A DNA stretch of 64,000 nucleotides from Paenibacillus sp. BSR1-1 (GTDB taxonomy: Bacteria > Bacillota > Bacilli > Bacillales > Cytobacillaceae): positions 372,001-436,000 of the forward strand of contig NZ_JAQMWQ010000001.1 in NCBI RefSeq assembly GCF_030403775.1, read 5' to 3'. Positions 1 to 10,493 of the stretch are shown here, one piece after another. Every line of letters starts with the position of its first letter. Within the stretch, counting starts at the first letter, position 1. A program made the translations under genes and the position numbers. Under the pieces are notes generated by a model, which ran no database searches, had not been told where the DNA came from, and saw nothing but the letters and a program-made list of their open reading frames with translations.

Positions 1-583
1 TTACACGGTCAGTCGCAATTCGGCCGGGCGCAATTGTGTTAATAAGAATGTCATAAGGAGCAAGCTCAGATGCAAGAGTTTTTGAAAGTCCAATAATCCC
101 AGTCCTAAAAGTGTTTGAAAGTATTAATCCTGGTATTGGTTCCTTAATCGAAGAGGAAGCGATATTAAGGATTTTCCCCCCCTCTTGTTTTAAATATGGT
201 AAAACTTCACGGATCATTCTCACATAGGATAACAGATTTAATTCAAATGCTGCTTGCCATGCTTCATCGGATAACTCCTCAAAAGAACCAGCAGGAGGTC
301 CGCCAGCATTATTTACAAGTATATTTATTCCGCCAAATATTTCTGCAGTTACTGATACAAGCTGCTTAATGTCCGCAGGTTTAGTTATATCAGCTTTTTG
401 ATAGGCGACTTTTCCAGTTCCAATAGATTCTAGTTCATAAGCCTTTTGTTTAAGTTTTTCATCTTCCCGGCCGGAAATCATCACATTGGCCCCTTCTCTT
501 ACAAGCCGTTCCGCAATTGCAAACCCTAACCCCTGACTTGATGCAGCGATTAGCGCTGTTTTACCATTCAAGTTCAATTCCAT
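1..583 (-). CDS. SDR family oxidoreductase (3' end outside window)
   Basis: Partial short-chain dehydrogenase/reductase; 194 residues are visible and the C-terminus lies beyond base 1. The start is the ATG at 583, preceded by AAGGAG. The Rossmann fold shows as a cofactor loop around residues 13-20 (A-A-S-S-Q-G-L-G), an NNAG motif at 91-94 and serines at 143-145. Aligned on the following glycine, the usual YxxxK active site reads S156-N-T-F-R160, so both the Tyr and the Lys of classical SDRs appear replaced. A substrate cannot be assigned. It could be a divergent reductase subfamily or a catalytically altered protein. Confidence 0.85.
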   Translation of the reverse strand, partial: MELNLNGKTALIAASSQGLGFAIAERLVREGANVMISGREDEKLKQKAYELESIGTGKVAYQKADITKPADIKQLVSVTAEIFGGINILVNNAGGPPAGSFEELSDEAWQAAFELNLLSYVRMIREVLPYLKQEGGKILNIASSSIKEPIPGLILSNTFRTGIIGLSKTLASELAPYDILINTIAPGRIATDRV

Positions 584-778
584 TTTCTCGTCCAACTCCT
601 TCTTCAAGTTCTATTTCTATTATACAAAAAATAAGTAGAAAAAGTTGGTAATGAAATTTGACAAAAAAATTAAGAGGCATACCTCTGATTAGCCTGTCGA
701 AAACCTTTCAAAAGCCTTTTATTTCATTCACTCGTTAAATCGAATAGTATTATTAATATTTAGGCCTTTAGACATGTC

Positions 779-910
779 TGTTGATTTGCACTCCAGGCGC
801 TTCGCTTTCCGCGGGCGTGCCGGTGAGCCTCCTCGGCGCTTTAGCGCCTGCGGGGTCTCACCTGCCCCGTACTCCCGCATGAGTCTTCGCGCCTTCCGCT
901 CAAATCAACA
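779..910 (-). repeat. GC-rich interspersed repeat, copy 1
   Basis: A 132-nt block bounded by TGTTGATTT and AAATCAACA. It contains the hairpin-prone core GGCGCT-TTA-GCGCC and the segment CTTTCCGCGGG. Its reverse complement matches the copy at 1127-1256 over most of its length, including GGAGCCTCCTCGGCGC-like and GCGGAAAGCGA segments. It is far more GC-rich than its surroundings. I recognise the type as a dispersed Bacillaceae intergenic repeat; its function is unknown. Confidence 0.7.
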
Positions 911-1126
911 GTGCAGTACTCAATAAAGCCCTTCTTTCAACTAATAAATAAAAAAAATAAGTGGTGAAATTAATGTATTAGCCAAAAGAGTATACAGTGA
1001 GGATACTGGCCGATCTGATCCCCTTATTCTTTTATTGATGGCTTTTATAATTAAATGAAAAAGGTGCAACGCATTTAGCCAGATTGGAGTAGGTGTGTTG
1101 CAATAACTTTGGTTGTTTTGCCCCCC

Positions 1127-1256
1127 TGTTGATGGAGCGGAGGGCACTCGACTCCTGCGGGATATAGAGGTCACTGGAGACCCCACAGGCGCCTTAGCGC
1201 CGAGGAGGCTCCTGGAGCTCCCCGCGGAAAGCGAGTGCCCGGAAGAGTAATCAACA
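1127..1256 (+). repeat. GC-rich interspersed repeat, copy 2
   Basis: A 130-nt block from TGTTGAT to AATCAACA. It carries CTCCTGCGGG, AGACCCCACAGGCGC, CGCCGAGGAGGCTCC and CCGCGGAAAGCGAG in the same order as the reverse complement of copy 1, about 216 bp away. It lies between azoR and the SDR gene and encodes no plausible protein. Confidence 0.7.
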
Positions 1257-1299
1257 GGCCGGATAGCAGGGACAAACCATATATTAAGCAAACAAAATA

Positions 1300-1336
1300 A
1301 AAAATTGCCGAGAAGACTCCCTTCTCGACAATTTGA
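1300..1336 (-). terminator. Rho-independent terminator after azoR
   Basis: A near-perfect stem (AAATTGTCGAGAAG / CTTCTCGGCAATTT on the minus strand, one mismatch) is followed by a T-rich run. It lies 22 nt past the azoR stop. Confidence 0.75.
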
Positions 1337-1357
1337 GAGGCAGATAATCTGCCACTA

Positions 1358-1993
1358 TTAAAAGGTGTGTGCAAAATCTTTTGCACGTGCTATTGCATTT
1401 TCTTTGATTTCTTGGGCTTTATCAGGCATCGCATTATGACCTTCGACAAAAAGTCCCTCTAGGGTTGGAACGCCAAAAAAGCTCATCATCACACTAATAT
1501 AACGGTGTCCCATTTCCATTTGGGCTGCTGGTCCCTCAGAATAAAATCCACCACGAGCTTGTATGTGCAAGGCCTTTTTATCTGTCAGCAAACCAATTGG
1601 ACCATTTTCAGTATATTTAAAGGTTTTACCGGCAACGGCAACAGAATCCAAATAGGCTTTCATGACAGGAGGAAAAGAAAAGTTCCATAAAGGTGTGACA
1701 AACACATATTTATCAGCTGCGACAAACTGTTCACTTAACTCACCAAGACGTCCTACCTTTGCCTTTTCTTCAGCCGTCAGCTCATCAAACGCTTGGCCCG
1801 AGCGAAGCTTTCCCCATCCACTAAATACATCCGCATCAATATGGGGGATGTTTTCATTGTATAGATCTAAATGAACAACCTCATCGTTCGGATTAACCTG
1901 CTTGTAACTCTCAATAAATGCTTTTCCTACTGCCATACTATACGACATTGTTTCATTATGAGGGTGGGCTGTAATGTATAAAACCTGTGCCAT
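1358..1993 (-). CDS. azoR: FMN-dependent NADH-azoreductase
   Basis: A 211-residue flavodoxin-fold oxidoreductase that reduces quinones and azo compounds with NADH through FMN in the cytoplasm. It begins [11 protein letters not shown], typical of the AzoR/AcpD family. It has the FMN-contact stretch TPLWNFSFP near residue 100 and RGGFYSEGP near 148. The ATG at 1993 is chosen over an upstream in-frame GTG because AAAGGTGA sits 6 nt before it. In B. subtilis such genes are controlled by MhqR; an mhqR homologue is present at 18250-18690, but no MhqR box is visible here. Confidence 0.9.
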   Translation of the reverse strand: MAQVLYITAHPHNETMSYSMAVGKAFIESYKQVNPNDEVVHLDLYNENIPHIDADVFSGWGKLRSGQAFDELTAEEKAKVGRLGELSEQFVAADKYVFVTPLWNFSFPPVMKAYLDSVAVAGKTFKYTENGPIGLLTDKKALHIQARGGFYSEGPAAQMEMGHRYISVMMSFFGVPTLEGLFVEGHNAMPDKAQEIKENAIARAKDFAHTF

Positions 1994-2054
1994 TTTAATC
2001 ACCTTTCTTTTTCAGATTTATGACATTTTAGTTTTAGTCAAAAAGCCCTAAAAT

Positions 2055-2090
2055 AAACAAAAAGGATTTGCCACATAGACAAATCCTTTT
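2055..2090 (-). terminator. Terminator after the 48-residue peptide gene
   Basis: Stem AAAAGGATTTG / CAAATCCTTTT with a short loop. On the minus strand it is followed by TTGTTTATTTT. It separates the small gene at 2103-2249 from azoR. Confidence 0.7.
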
Positions 2091-2102
2091 CCAACTCTTT
2101 TA

Positions 2103-2249
2103 TTATTCGTTTGTATCTAGTGAATAAGGATTGCGACCAATGCTTTTTCTCATTTCATCAGTCATTAGGAATGGTTCATTTACCACTGACTCATTTGCTG
2201 CCTGACTTGTTAGAGAACTGCCATCGTAATGTACAGGTTTTTGTTCCAT
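2103..2249 (-). CDS. Small hypothetical protein (48 aa)
   Basis: I do not recognise this 48-residue hydrophilic, acidic peptide (M-E-Q-K-P-V-H-Y-D-G start). The open frame extends 15 codons upstream, but GGAGGTGA lies 7 nt before the ATG at 2249, which fixes the start. The gene has its own terminator and stands alone between azoR and ptsI. It has no signal peptide or membrane segment. The good ribosome site suggests real translation. Confidence 0.6.
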   Translation of the reverse strand: MEQKPVHYDGSSLTSQAANESVVNEPFLMTDEMRKSIGRNPYSLDTNE

Positions 2250-2403
2250 AATTCCTTTCACCTCCACTAATTCCTCACTTTTTAGCATTTGCATTTTTTA
2301 GTTATTTACTTATGTAATTCAGGTCTTTCTAACTATAATTATACCAAATATTTCACAAAATGGACATAATAATATGAATAAAAGAATAGTAAAATTTACA
2401 CAC

Positions 2404-2434
2404 AAAAAAAAAAACCGACTATTTAAAGTCGGTT
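2404..2434 (-). terminator. Terminator of the ptsHI operon
   Basis: Stem AACCGACT / AGTCGGTT followed on the minus strand by an uninterrupted T run (at least 10), directly after the ptsI stop. Confidence 0.85.
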
Positions 2435-2441
2435 CTTTTTA

Positions 2442-4154
2442 TTATTTTGTTGCCGCATTTACAGCATCAATTACCTGACTGGTTGTTTGCATGTTTAAAA
2501 CTTCACTTGCAAGCTTTTCCATGTCAGTTTTCTTTAAATTCTTAATGAGAGAGCGAGCCTTTAATATAGAGGTAGCACTCATTGAGAATTCATCAAGTCC
2601 AAGACCTAATAAAACAGGTATTGCGGTTTCGTCGCCTGCCATTTCGCCGCACATACCTGCCCATTTTCCTTCAGCGTGCGCAGCATCAATGACCATTTTT
2701 ACTAAGCGTAAAATTGATGGACTATAAGGCTGATATAGGTAAGAAACCCGCTGGTTCATGCGGTCTGCAGCCATCGTATATTGGATTAAATCGTTTGTTC
2801 CGATACTGAAGAAGTCAACTTCCTTTGCAAATTGATCAGCTAGTACTGCAGTAGATGGAATCTCTACCATAATCCCAAGCTCAATCTTATCTGCTACTTT
2901 GTGACCTTCAGAAACAAGCTTTTGTTTCTCATCTTCAAGAATTGCCTTTGCTTCACGGAATTCATCCAATGTAGCAATCATCGGGAACATAATCTTGAGG
3001 TTTCCAAAGCTGCTTGCTCTTAAAAGAGCTCGAAGTTGGGTGCGGAAAATCCCTTGTTCTTCCAAACATAAACGAATCGCACGGAATCCTAAGAAAGGAT
3101 TCATTTCCTTTGGTAACTCTAAATAAGGCAGTTCTTTATCCCCGCCGATATCTAAGGTTCGAACAACCACGGGTTTACCAGCCATACCCTCTAAAACAGC
3201 TTTATACGCTTCAAACTGCTCTTCCTCAGTTGGAAGCTGTTCCCTGCCCATGTAAAGGAATTCGGTTCTGTATAATCCTACACCTTCGCCGCCATTTTCA
3301 ATTACTCCTTTTAAATCATTGGGAGTTCCGATATTTGCAGCGAGTTCAACGTGCTGACCATCAGCAGAAACGGTCGGCTCATTGACAAGTTTGGCCCATT
3401 CCGCTTTTTGAACTTCATAATCTTCATGTGTTTTTCGGTATTCAGCAACAAGCTCAGGTGTTGGGTTAATATGTACTTCCCCTTTGAGTCCATCGACAAT
3501 AACTAAATCGCCATTATTAATTTCCTCAGTAGCAGTTTTTGTACCAACCACAGCAGGAATTTCCATCGACCGAGCCATAATCGCGGAATGGGATGTACGG
3601 CCGCCAATATTAGTTGTAAAACCTTTGACAAATTGTCGATTCAATTGTGCCGTATCAGACGGTGTTAAATCTTCTGCGACAATAATAACTTCTTCGGCAA
3701 TCATGCTCGGATTCACCAAGTGAACTCCTAGTAAATGCGCCAATACACGTTTTGTTACGTCCCGGATATCAGCAGCACGTTCCTTCATGTATTCATTATC
3801 CATTTGTTCAAACATCATAACGAACATATCTGCTGTTTCTTTAAGAGCAGACTCTGCATTTACTTTTGCAGACTGAATTTTATCCTCGATTGGTGCATTA
3901 AGCTCAGGATCACTTAGGACAAGTAAATGCGCTTCAAAGATTGCAGCCTTATCTTCACCAAGGTCTACCTTTGCCCGGTCCCGAATCGCTTCTAGTTCAG
4001 ACTTAGATTTAGACATAGCCTGACGGAATCGTTCAACCTCAGCAGTGGGATTGTCAATTGTTTTGTTCTCAAAATTCAAATCCGGTTCAACCAGTCGGTA
4101 TGCTTTTGCAATTGCAATACCGTTTGATGCAGCAATTCCATTTAAAAAAGTCAT
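2442..4154 (-). CDS. ptsI: Phosphoenolpyruvate-protein phosphotransferase (PTS Enzyme I)
   Basis: A 570-residue cytoplasmic enzyme that takes phosphate from phosphoenolpyruvate and passes it to HPr, the first step of sugar uptake by the PTS. The phosphorylated histidine is H189 in [13 protein letters not shown]. The C-terminal PEP-binding barrel has [10 protein letters not shown] (about 293-302) and the catalytic C502 in [10 protein letters not shown]. The length matches the family (570-575). It overlaps ptsH by one base (TAATG), indicating translational coupling. No ptsG or glcT adjoins, unlike the B. subtilis ptsGHI arrangement. Confidence 0.98.
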   Translation of the reverse strand: MTFLNGIAASNGIAIAKAYRLVEPDLNFENKTIDNPTAEVERFRQAMSKSKSELEAIRDRAKVDLGEDKAAIFEAHLLVLSDPELNAPIEDKIQSAKVNAESALKETADMFVMMFEQMDNEYMKERAADIRDVTKRVLAHLLGVHLVNPSMIAEEVIIVAEDLTPSDTAQLNRQFVKGFTTNIGGRTSHSAIMARSMEIPAVVGTKTATEEINNGDLVIVDGLKGEVHINPTPELVAEYRKTHEDYEVQKAEWAKLVNEPTVSADGQHVELAANIGTPNDLKGVIENGGEGVGLYRTEFLYMGREQLPTEEEQFEAYKAVLEGMAGKPVVVRTLDIGGDKELPYLELPKEMNPFLGFRAIRLCLEEQGIFRTQLRALLRASSFGNLKIMFPMIATLDEFREAKAILEDEKQKLVSEGHKVADKIELGIMVEIPSTAVLADQFAKEVDFFSIGTNDLIQYTMAADRMNQRVSYLYQPYSPSILRLVKMVIDAAHAEGKWAGMCGEMAGDETAIPVLLGLGLDEFSMSATSILKARSLIKNLKKTDMEKLASEVLNMQTTSQVIDAVNAATK

Positions 4155-4420
4155 TATTCAGCCAATCCTTCTTTTTTCAATGTTTCTTCAAGGCTATTTA
4201 GAGCATCTGCAGCGTCTGAGCCCTCTGCTGAAATTTTAATGTCTGACCCTTGACCAATTCCTAAGGACATAACGCCCATAATTGATTTTAAATTAACAGT
4301 TTTGCCCTTGTATTCTAAATTGATTTCTGAATCAAATCTGCTTGCAGTTTGCACTAAAAGTGTTGCCGGTCTTGCATGGATTCCTGTTTCTGCTGTTACT
4401 TTAAATTGTTTTTCTGCCAT
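4154..4420 (-). CDS. ptsH: Phosphocarrier protein HPr
   Basis: An 88-residue phosphocarrier. H15 (G-I-H-A-R-P-A) accepts phosphate from Enzyme I. S46 (K-S-I-M-G-V) is the regulatory site of HPr kinase that makes HPr a CcpA co-repressor in Firmicutes. AAGGAG precedes the ATG. It is first in a two-gene operon with ptsI. The intact glycerol kinase nearby retains the histidine that HPr phosphorylates, so the two loci are linked functionally as well as in position. Confidence 0.98.
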   Translation of the reverse strand: MAEKQFKVTAETGIHARPATLLVQTASRFDSEINLEYKGKTVNLKSIMGVMSLGIGQGSDIKISAEGSDAADALNSLEETLKKEGLAE

Positions 4421-4466
4421 TTAAAATCAAACTCCTTTTAGTTTAAATGTAGTAAAATGATGCTTA

Positions 4467-4480
4467 TAATAACGTTTACA
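4467..4480 (-). promoter_or_regulatory. Possible cre site upstream of ptsH
   Basis: The minus strand reads TGTAAACGTTATTA, one base off the CcpA consensus TGWAANCGNTNWCA. It lies about 50 nt before the ptsH start. The rest of the 4421-4697 spacer shows only AT-rich sequence and a second, weaker resemblance (TGTAAGCGCATTAA) near 4642. Confidence 0.4.
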
Positions 4481-4698
4481 ATATAGTCCTTTTAGTCATT
4501 TTTCTTACAAATAGACCTGTAATATTTTCCCCTAAAAGGAGCTTAAGTATGTAAGCTTTAAGCCTCATTTATAGTTAATAAATATTAATACAATTGCTAG
4601 AATACCATGTTCAAACAATACAGACAACTTATAAATTATGATGTAAGCGCATTAATAAATGACAATTTAATTTTTTTTTCAAATTTCATAAAAAAGAC

Positions 4699-4726
4699 AT
4701 AAAAAGCTGTCTTACTAAACAGCTTT
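4699..4726 (-). terminator. Terminator after the glpD pseudogene
   Basis: Stem AAAGCTGT / ACAGCTTT beginning at the last codon of the glpD remnant, followed on the minus strand by TTTTATGTCTTTTTT. Confidence 0.7.
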
Positions 4727-6391
4727 CATGATTTATTTCCATTTACTGCATGTGGATATTCTTCTTGCTCGTCAACAGGAATAGCGGTATTTCTTAATGA
4801 ATCATCTAAAGAGATTTGATATTTTTTCTTTTGGTCCTCTGTCCAGGAAAATTTGTCTGCCATATAATCGATTACTTGGTTTTTCCAAATCTCGACTAAT
4901 CTAATATTAAATAACATTGCGCTGGTTCTCCGATTAAAAAAATCAATTGGTGTTGCTGCCATCTCGTCCTCAATTGCATAAGCCAATTTGGCAAAAATAT
5001 CTATTGGCAGTTTATATTTTAGTAAATCTTCCTTGTTCTTTTTTAATAGTTCGTAAATAGAATTTATGTTTGAGCCGTACATCTTTGCTAACTGTTCTGC
5101 TTCCTTATGGGTTAATCCTGCTTCTTCTCAGCGAATTTCTTTGCTCCCCCTACGTTACCGCCTGAAATCGGTAAATATTTCGTTTGTGACGAAGGAAAGC
5201 TTCGATTTTCTTCAATTCGGAATTTTTCTGCCAGTAAATCAACAATGGTTTCTGCCATTTTTCGATATCCTGTTAATTTACCTCCCGCAATGGTAATTAA
5301 ACCCGAATGGGACTCCCAAATTTCATCCTTCCGGGAAATTTCTGAAGGGTCTTTCCCTTCTTCGTAAATAAGCGGCCGATCCCCTGCCCAGCTGGACTCA
5401 ATGTCTTTTTCCGTAATTTGAACATCGGGGAACATATAATTAATTGCACTAATAATATAATTTTATCACTAACTGTCATGGCAGGATTAAGCGCATCTTC
5501 ATTGTAAAAGGTATCTGTTGTTCCTACATAAGTTTTTTGGTCCCGTGGGATAGCAAAAACCATTCGTCCATCTTGAGTATCAAAATAAATGGCTTGCTTC
5601 AAAGGAAATCGAGATTGGTCGATGACTAAATGGACCCCTTTGGATAGCTAGAGTTTTTCCTTTTTTTGATTTGTCCAATTCACGAATCGTATCAACCCAC
5701 GGGCCTGCGGCATTAACAATCTTTTTCGCACGTACCTCATAGACTTCTCCCGTTAACTGATCTTCGGCAAGAATACCAACCACTCTGTCATTTTCGTAAA
5801 TAAGTTTTTTTGCTTTTGTATAATTTAATGCGATTGCTCCTTTTTCGACAGCCGCCTTCATGACTTCAATCGTTAAACGGGCATCATCTGTACGGTATTC
5901 CACATAATAACCCGCTCCTAATAAACCATCTTTTTTCACTAGAGGTTCCTTTGCTAACATCTCTTCTTTGGATAGCATTGTGCGCCGTTCGGATTTCTTC
6001 ACACCGACCAAAAAGTCATATATCCCTAACCCAATGGAAGTACTAAATTTACCGAAGGTTCCTCCTGTGTGCATTGGAAGCAGCATCCATTCTGGTGTTG
6101 TTCGTGCGGACCATTTTCAAAAAGAATAGCCCTCTCTTTTCCAACCTCGGCTACCATTTTCACTTCGAACTGTTTTAAATAACGAAGTCCGCCATGGACT
6201 AATTTAGTCGATCTGCTTGAAGTCCCAGCCGCAAAATCCTGCATTTCAACAAGTGCTGTACTCATCCCGCGGACCGCAGCAACAAAGGCAATTCCAGCAC
6301 CTGTGATTCCCCCGCCGATAATTAAAACGTCAAATTGGTCGTTTTTTAGCTTGTTAACAATTCCGTAACGAAATAAATTTGAAAATTTCAT
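4726..6391 (-). pseudogene. glpD: Glycerol-3-phosphate dehydrogenase, four frameshifts
   Basis: The reading frame of aerobic GlpD (FAD, membrane-associated, feeds electrons from glycerol-3-phosphate to quinone) can be followed end to end across three frames. It opens with the FAD motif IGGGITGAG near residue 25 and passes through [24 protein letters not shown] and [13 protein letters not shown]. Breaks lie near 6103 (-1, after G-P-H), 5645 (-2, in the K-G-K-T-L / L-S-K-G stretch), 5457 (-1, after S-D-K) and 5125 (-1). Restoring five bases gives 557 codons, about the 555 residues usual for Bacillus GlpD, so the gene is otherwise intact. A clustered assembly error is the alternative. Confidence 0.85.
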
Positions 6392-6449
6392 TTGAAATAC
6401 CTCCTAAAAAAGAGCCATATTATTAATTATGCAACAAGGCTATAAGGTG

Positions 6450-6505
6450 AAATAAAAAGAGACCCCAAAAACCATTCCCTTTAAGATAGGTTTTTTGAGG
6501 TCTCT
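6450..6505 (-). terminator. Terminator or GlpP-type leader hairpin between glpK and glpD
   Basis: Inverted repeat AGAGACCTCAAAAAACC / GGTTTTTGGGGTCTCT on the minus strand, followed by TTTTTATTT. It starts 8 nt after the glpK stop and ends about 60 nt before glpD. In B. subtilis the glpD leader carries a terminator that is relieved by the antiterminator GlpP; this hairpin sits in the matching place. Whether GlpP acts here is inference. Confidence 0.7.
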
Positions 6506-6512
6506 ATGAGTT

Positions 6513-8003
<1,491 letters not shown>

Positions 8004-8017
8004 TCATATTTCCCCCT

Positions 8018-8031
8018 AGAAAGCGCATTCA
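8018..8031 (-). promoter_or_regulatory. cre-like site upstream of glpK
   Basis: The minus strand reads TGAATGCGCTTTCT 15 nt before the glpK ATG, with two mismatches to the CcpA consensus. A TATAAT lies just upstream on the same strand. Its position between promoter and ribosome site suggests glucose repression. Confidence 0.5.
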
Positions 8032-8088
8032 CTAAATATTATAACAGAAGCAGGTGATATATTCTGATTCATTGCCTCCGGCTCTTTA

Positions 8089-9297
8089 TTAGGCTTTCTG
8101 CCTATTTTTATGGATTTCTTTCAGTTTCTGCTTTATGCGTTGAACATCTTTTTTTATCATGTTTTGGTCATCCATTGAAGATAAAAGCCCCCCATATCGG
8201 ACTCTCTCATAGATATCGATTGTTTCATTTAATTCTGTTATGCCCATTCTATTAAACCATTCCTGTAAGTTTTCAAAAGGAAATCTTCCTAACTGAAGCT
8301 TTTGGGCAAAAATCTCTAATTCAAATATTTCCTTTCTTATACTATCCTCTGGCGGTTTTTCCTTTTTGCGTAAAAAAGATGTCAGCTTTCCCGAAAATAT
8401 ACCTTCCGACACTTCTACTTTATTAAATTGACTTCCTGAAAAAGTTTGTAATTTTAATTTTCTTTTATAAAGGAGATAAACAATAAACCCTATTAAAACT
8501 AATATCAAGATGAGATACAATATATTTTCTGTCACTCCAAATGACTGCTCATTATATTTGCCTGAATCAAGCTCGATTTCGGTTCCTTTACTATTTGGTT
8601 TATACTCTTTATTTTCATTTAAACTAAAAAGATATTGGAACAAATTTAACAAGGGTTCAGCTATTTTGCTGAACACAAAAATGAATAATTGCAAAATACC
8701 AAAGTAAGCCTTTTCGATATATTTCAGTAAAAAAGTAAATATAAGCCCTACTAAAGAAAGCCCCGCGAGAATTTTTAAATAATATACTGCAAACCTCGTT
8801 TTATCCCCCTGAATCGCATTCCATTTCTTAAAAAAATTAGCAGCAAGCACTAAAAAAACCTTAACAATAAGTAGAATGATAATTTGATTTTGATAAATAT
8901 AGTGGCTCATTGCTGAATAGAATATAGCAGCAATTCCCATAAAAAATGACAGGAGCAACATAAGAACATCTGAATGACTAGAAAAATCATCATATAAGAT
9001 AATCCCGCGCCAAAAAATTAACACACCAATAAACATCCATAAAGAAATAGGCTGGCCTATTTGAGAACCGGCGATTAACAATAATGGAAAAACCGTTAAA
9101 AAATATATCCATTTTCCTTTATTTTGGTATTGATGCAGGAGAATAATAAAAAGGAATAAGCCTCCTAAACAGATTGGAAACAAAAAGAACATTGGAGGTA
9201 ACTCTTGTTTATTAATAAAGTATAAAAATACTAAAAGCATTCCAAATATTAATTCCAACGTAAAATGATAAGAAATAGCCAATACACGATTGATCAT
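8089..9297 (-). CDS. DUF4129-type membrane protein lacking a transglutaminase domain
   Basis: A 402-residue membrane protein with about eight hydrophobic segments (around 14-28, 38-55, 63-77, 83-100, 111-130, 139-157, 173-192, 260-278). A charged cytoplasmic tail (about 290-402) contains an F-E-N-L-Q-E-W-F...Y-E-R-V-R-Y-G pattern typical of DUF4129 tails. It overlaps the DUF58 gene by 4 nt (ATGA). The B. subtilis counterpart YebA is about 737 residues and carries an extracytoplasmic transglutaminase-like domain. Here the loop between the last two segments is only about 65 residues, so that enzyme domain is missing. Confidence 0.75.
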   Translation of the reverse strand: MINRVLAISYHFTLELIFGMLLVFLYFINKQELPPMFFLFPICLGGLFLFIILLHQYQNKGKWIYFLTVFPLLLIAGSQIGQPISLWMFIGVLIFWRGIILYDDFSSHSDVLMLLLSFFMGIAAIFYSAMSHYIYQNQIIILLIVKVFLVLAANFFKKWNAIQGDKTRFAVYYLKILAGLSLVGLIFTFLLKYIEKAYFGILQLFIFVFSKIAEPLLNLFQYLFSLNENKEYKPNSKGTEIELDSGKYNEQSFGVTENILYLILILVLIGFIVYLLYKRKLKLQTFSGSQFNKVEVSEGIFSGKLTSFLRKKEKPPEDSIRKEIFELEIFAQKLQLGRFPFENLQEWFNRMGITELNETIDIYERVRYGGLLSSMDDQNMIKKDVQRIKQKLKEIHKNRQKA

Positions 9298-10493
9298 ATA
9301 GAGAGCCTTCTCTCATTCCGATTTTCCAATCCTCTTAGAACAACACCTTGTTCATCCTCAATAAATAGTTCAAACAATCGGATCCCTCTTTTGCCCATAT
9401 CAAATAATAATTTATTCGTTGTATCCTTCCGTATTCCTGCATGGATAAAGAATGGTTGTTCCGGGAGATGGTTTTTAAAGAACGAAAGCATTTGATCATA
9501 TGGCATGCTAGTATTTTGCAGATTAATCGAGGAAAGTGTTTCTAATACCATTTGCAAATGCTCTTTACCTGCTCCTTTTGCAAGATATAGGAAAGGGGTG
9601 TTTCCAGCCGTTCGAACGTTAACGCATAAGGAATAGGGGATATTCCTTTTATAGGCATAATAGGCAAACTCCGTTAAACCACTTATCAATTTTTCAAGGC
9701 TGCCAGTAATAGAATGACCATTGGAAACATTTAAGGCTATATTCCAACCTATTTCCGAGATGGTTTCATAGATTTTAGTTTGTAACGTTTGGCTTTTAGC
9801 ACTGGCTTTCCAATGGACCTTGTTAAAGCTGTCTGCTTGTACATAGTCCCTTGTTCCGACCGGGCCGAGGCGGTCCTCATAAAGGGAGTGAGGTACAGCA
9901 TTTGTCCCTTGAAAAATTGAAATTTGCTCAGTTAAGCCCTTTACTGGTAATGGTTCCGGATATACAATGGCCAGCTGTTTTAGAAAATGCTTGGATTCCA
10001 AGACGGTTTCCCCAAAACCAAAAAGGCTGGGTATATGTATTTCAAGTTTGCGAATTTTTGCTATACCTCTCATTTTCGCCGTATATGGGATTCTAATTTG
10101 TTTGGTCTTCTGCGTGTAAATCGAAAAAGGGACAGAAATTTCATACATAAAAAGATTGGATTCGATCTGGCTGCTCTCCGGTGCAACAAAGTGATCGAAG
10201 AAAACCTTTAACTCCCCTTTTAAAATGGGAAACCCTCCGTTTTGAATGGTTATTGTCCATTCGCTCTTTCCATTAACGAAAAGGCGTTTTTTTTGGGTTA
10301 TATTATCTATTGAAACCCCTTCCCCAATTCTTTTTAAATAAAGCTGATTTGTAATGCTGACAGCTAAAAAAAAGACTGCTAAATATAAAACTAATTTTGA
10401 ATGCATATAAAGGCTTACAAAGATTAATAAAATGGCTGCCCCGTTTATACCCAGAACCTTCCGTTCTTCCACTAAATACTTGTTCCAAATCAT
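9294..10493 (-). CDS. DUF58 domain protein (MoxR operon)
   Basis: A 399-residue protein with two N-terminal membrane segments (about 21-48) and a cytoplasmic DUF58 domain. The family signature is R-D-Y-V-Q-A-D-S-F-N-K-V-H-W-K-A-S-A-K around residues 215-235. DUF58 proteins have a von Willebrand A-like fold and are paired with MoxR ATPases, possibly to assemble or load cofactors into envelope proteins. It overlaps both neighbours by 4 nt, so all three genes are co-translated. The true client is unknown. Confidence 0.88.
   Translation of the reverse strand: MIWNKYLVEERKVLGINGAAILLIFVSLYMHSKLVLYLAVFFLAVSITNQLYLKRIGEGVSIDNITQKKRLFVNGKSEWTITIQNGGFPILKGELKVFFDHFVAPESSQIESNLFMYEISVPFSIYTQKTKQIRIPYTAKMRGIAKIRKLEIHIPSLFGFGETVLESKHFLKQLAIVYPEPLPVKGLTEQISIFQGTNAVPHSLYEDRLGPVGTRDYVQADSFNKVHWKASAKSQTLQTKIYETISEIGWNIALNVSNGHSITGSLEKLISGLTEFAYYAYKRNIPYSLCVNVRTAGNTPFLYLAKGAGKEHLQMVLETLSSINLQNTSMPYDQMLSFFKNHLPEQPFFIHAGIRKDTTNKLLFDMGKRGIRLFELFIEDEQGVVLRGLENRNERRLSI

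Larger units (their letters stand above)
584..1357. other. Gene-free region holding two inverted repeat copies
   Basis: No credible gene was found in these 774 bases. Open frames here run through the GC-rich repeats and lack ribosome sites. The content is two copies of a 130-nt repeat in opposite orientation (listed separately), AT-rich spacer, and the azoR terminator at the right end. Confidence 0.7.

Noticed and set aside
941..1386. Two minus-strand open frames of 116 and 71 codons
   Set aside because: They run through the GC-rich repeat and the azoR terminator, have no ribosome site and look like chance frames in repeat DNA.
1994..2002. Longer azoR start at a GTG
   Set aside because: AAAGGTGA is correctly spaced for the ATG at 1993, and the family begins there.
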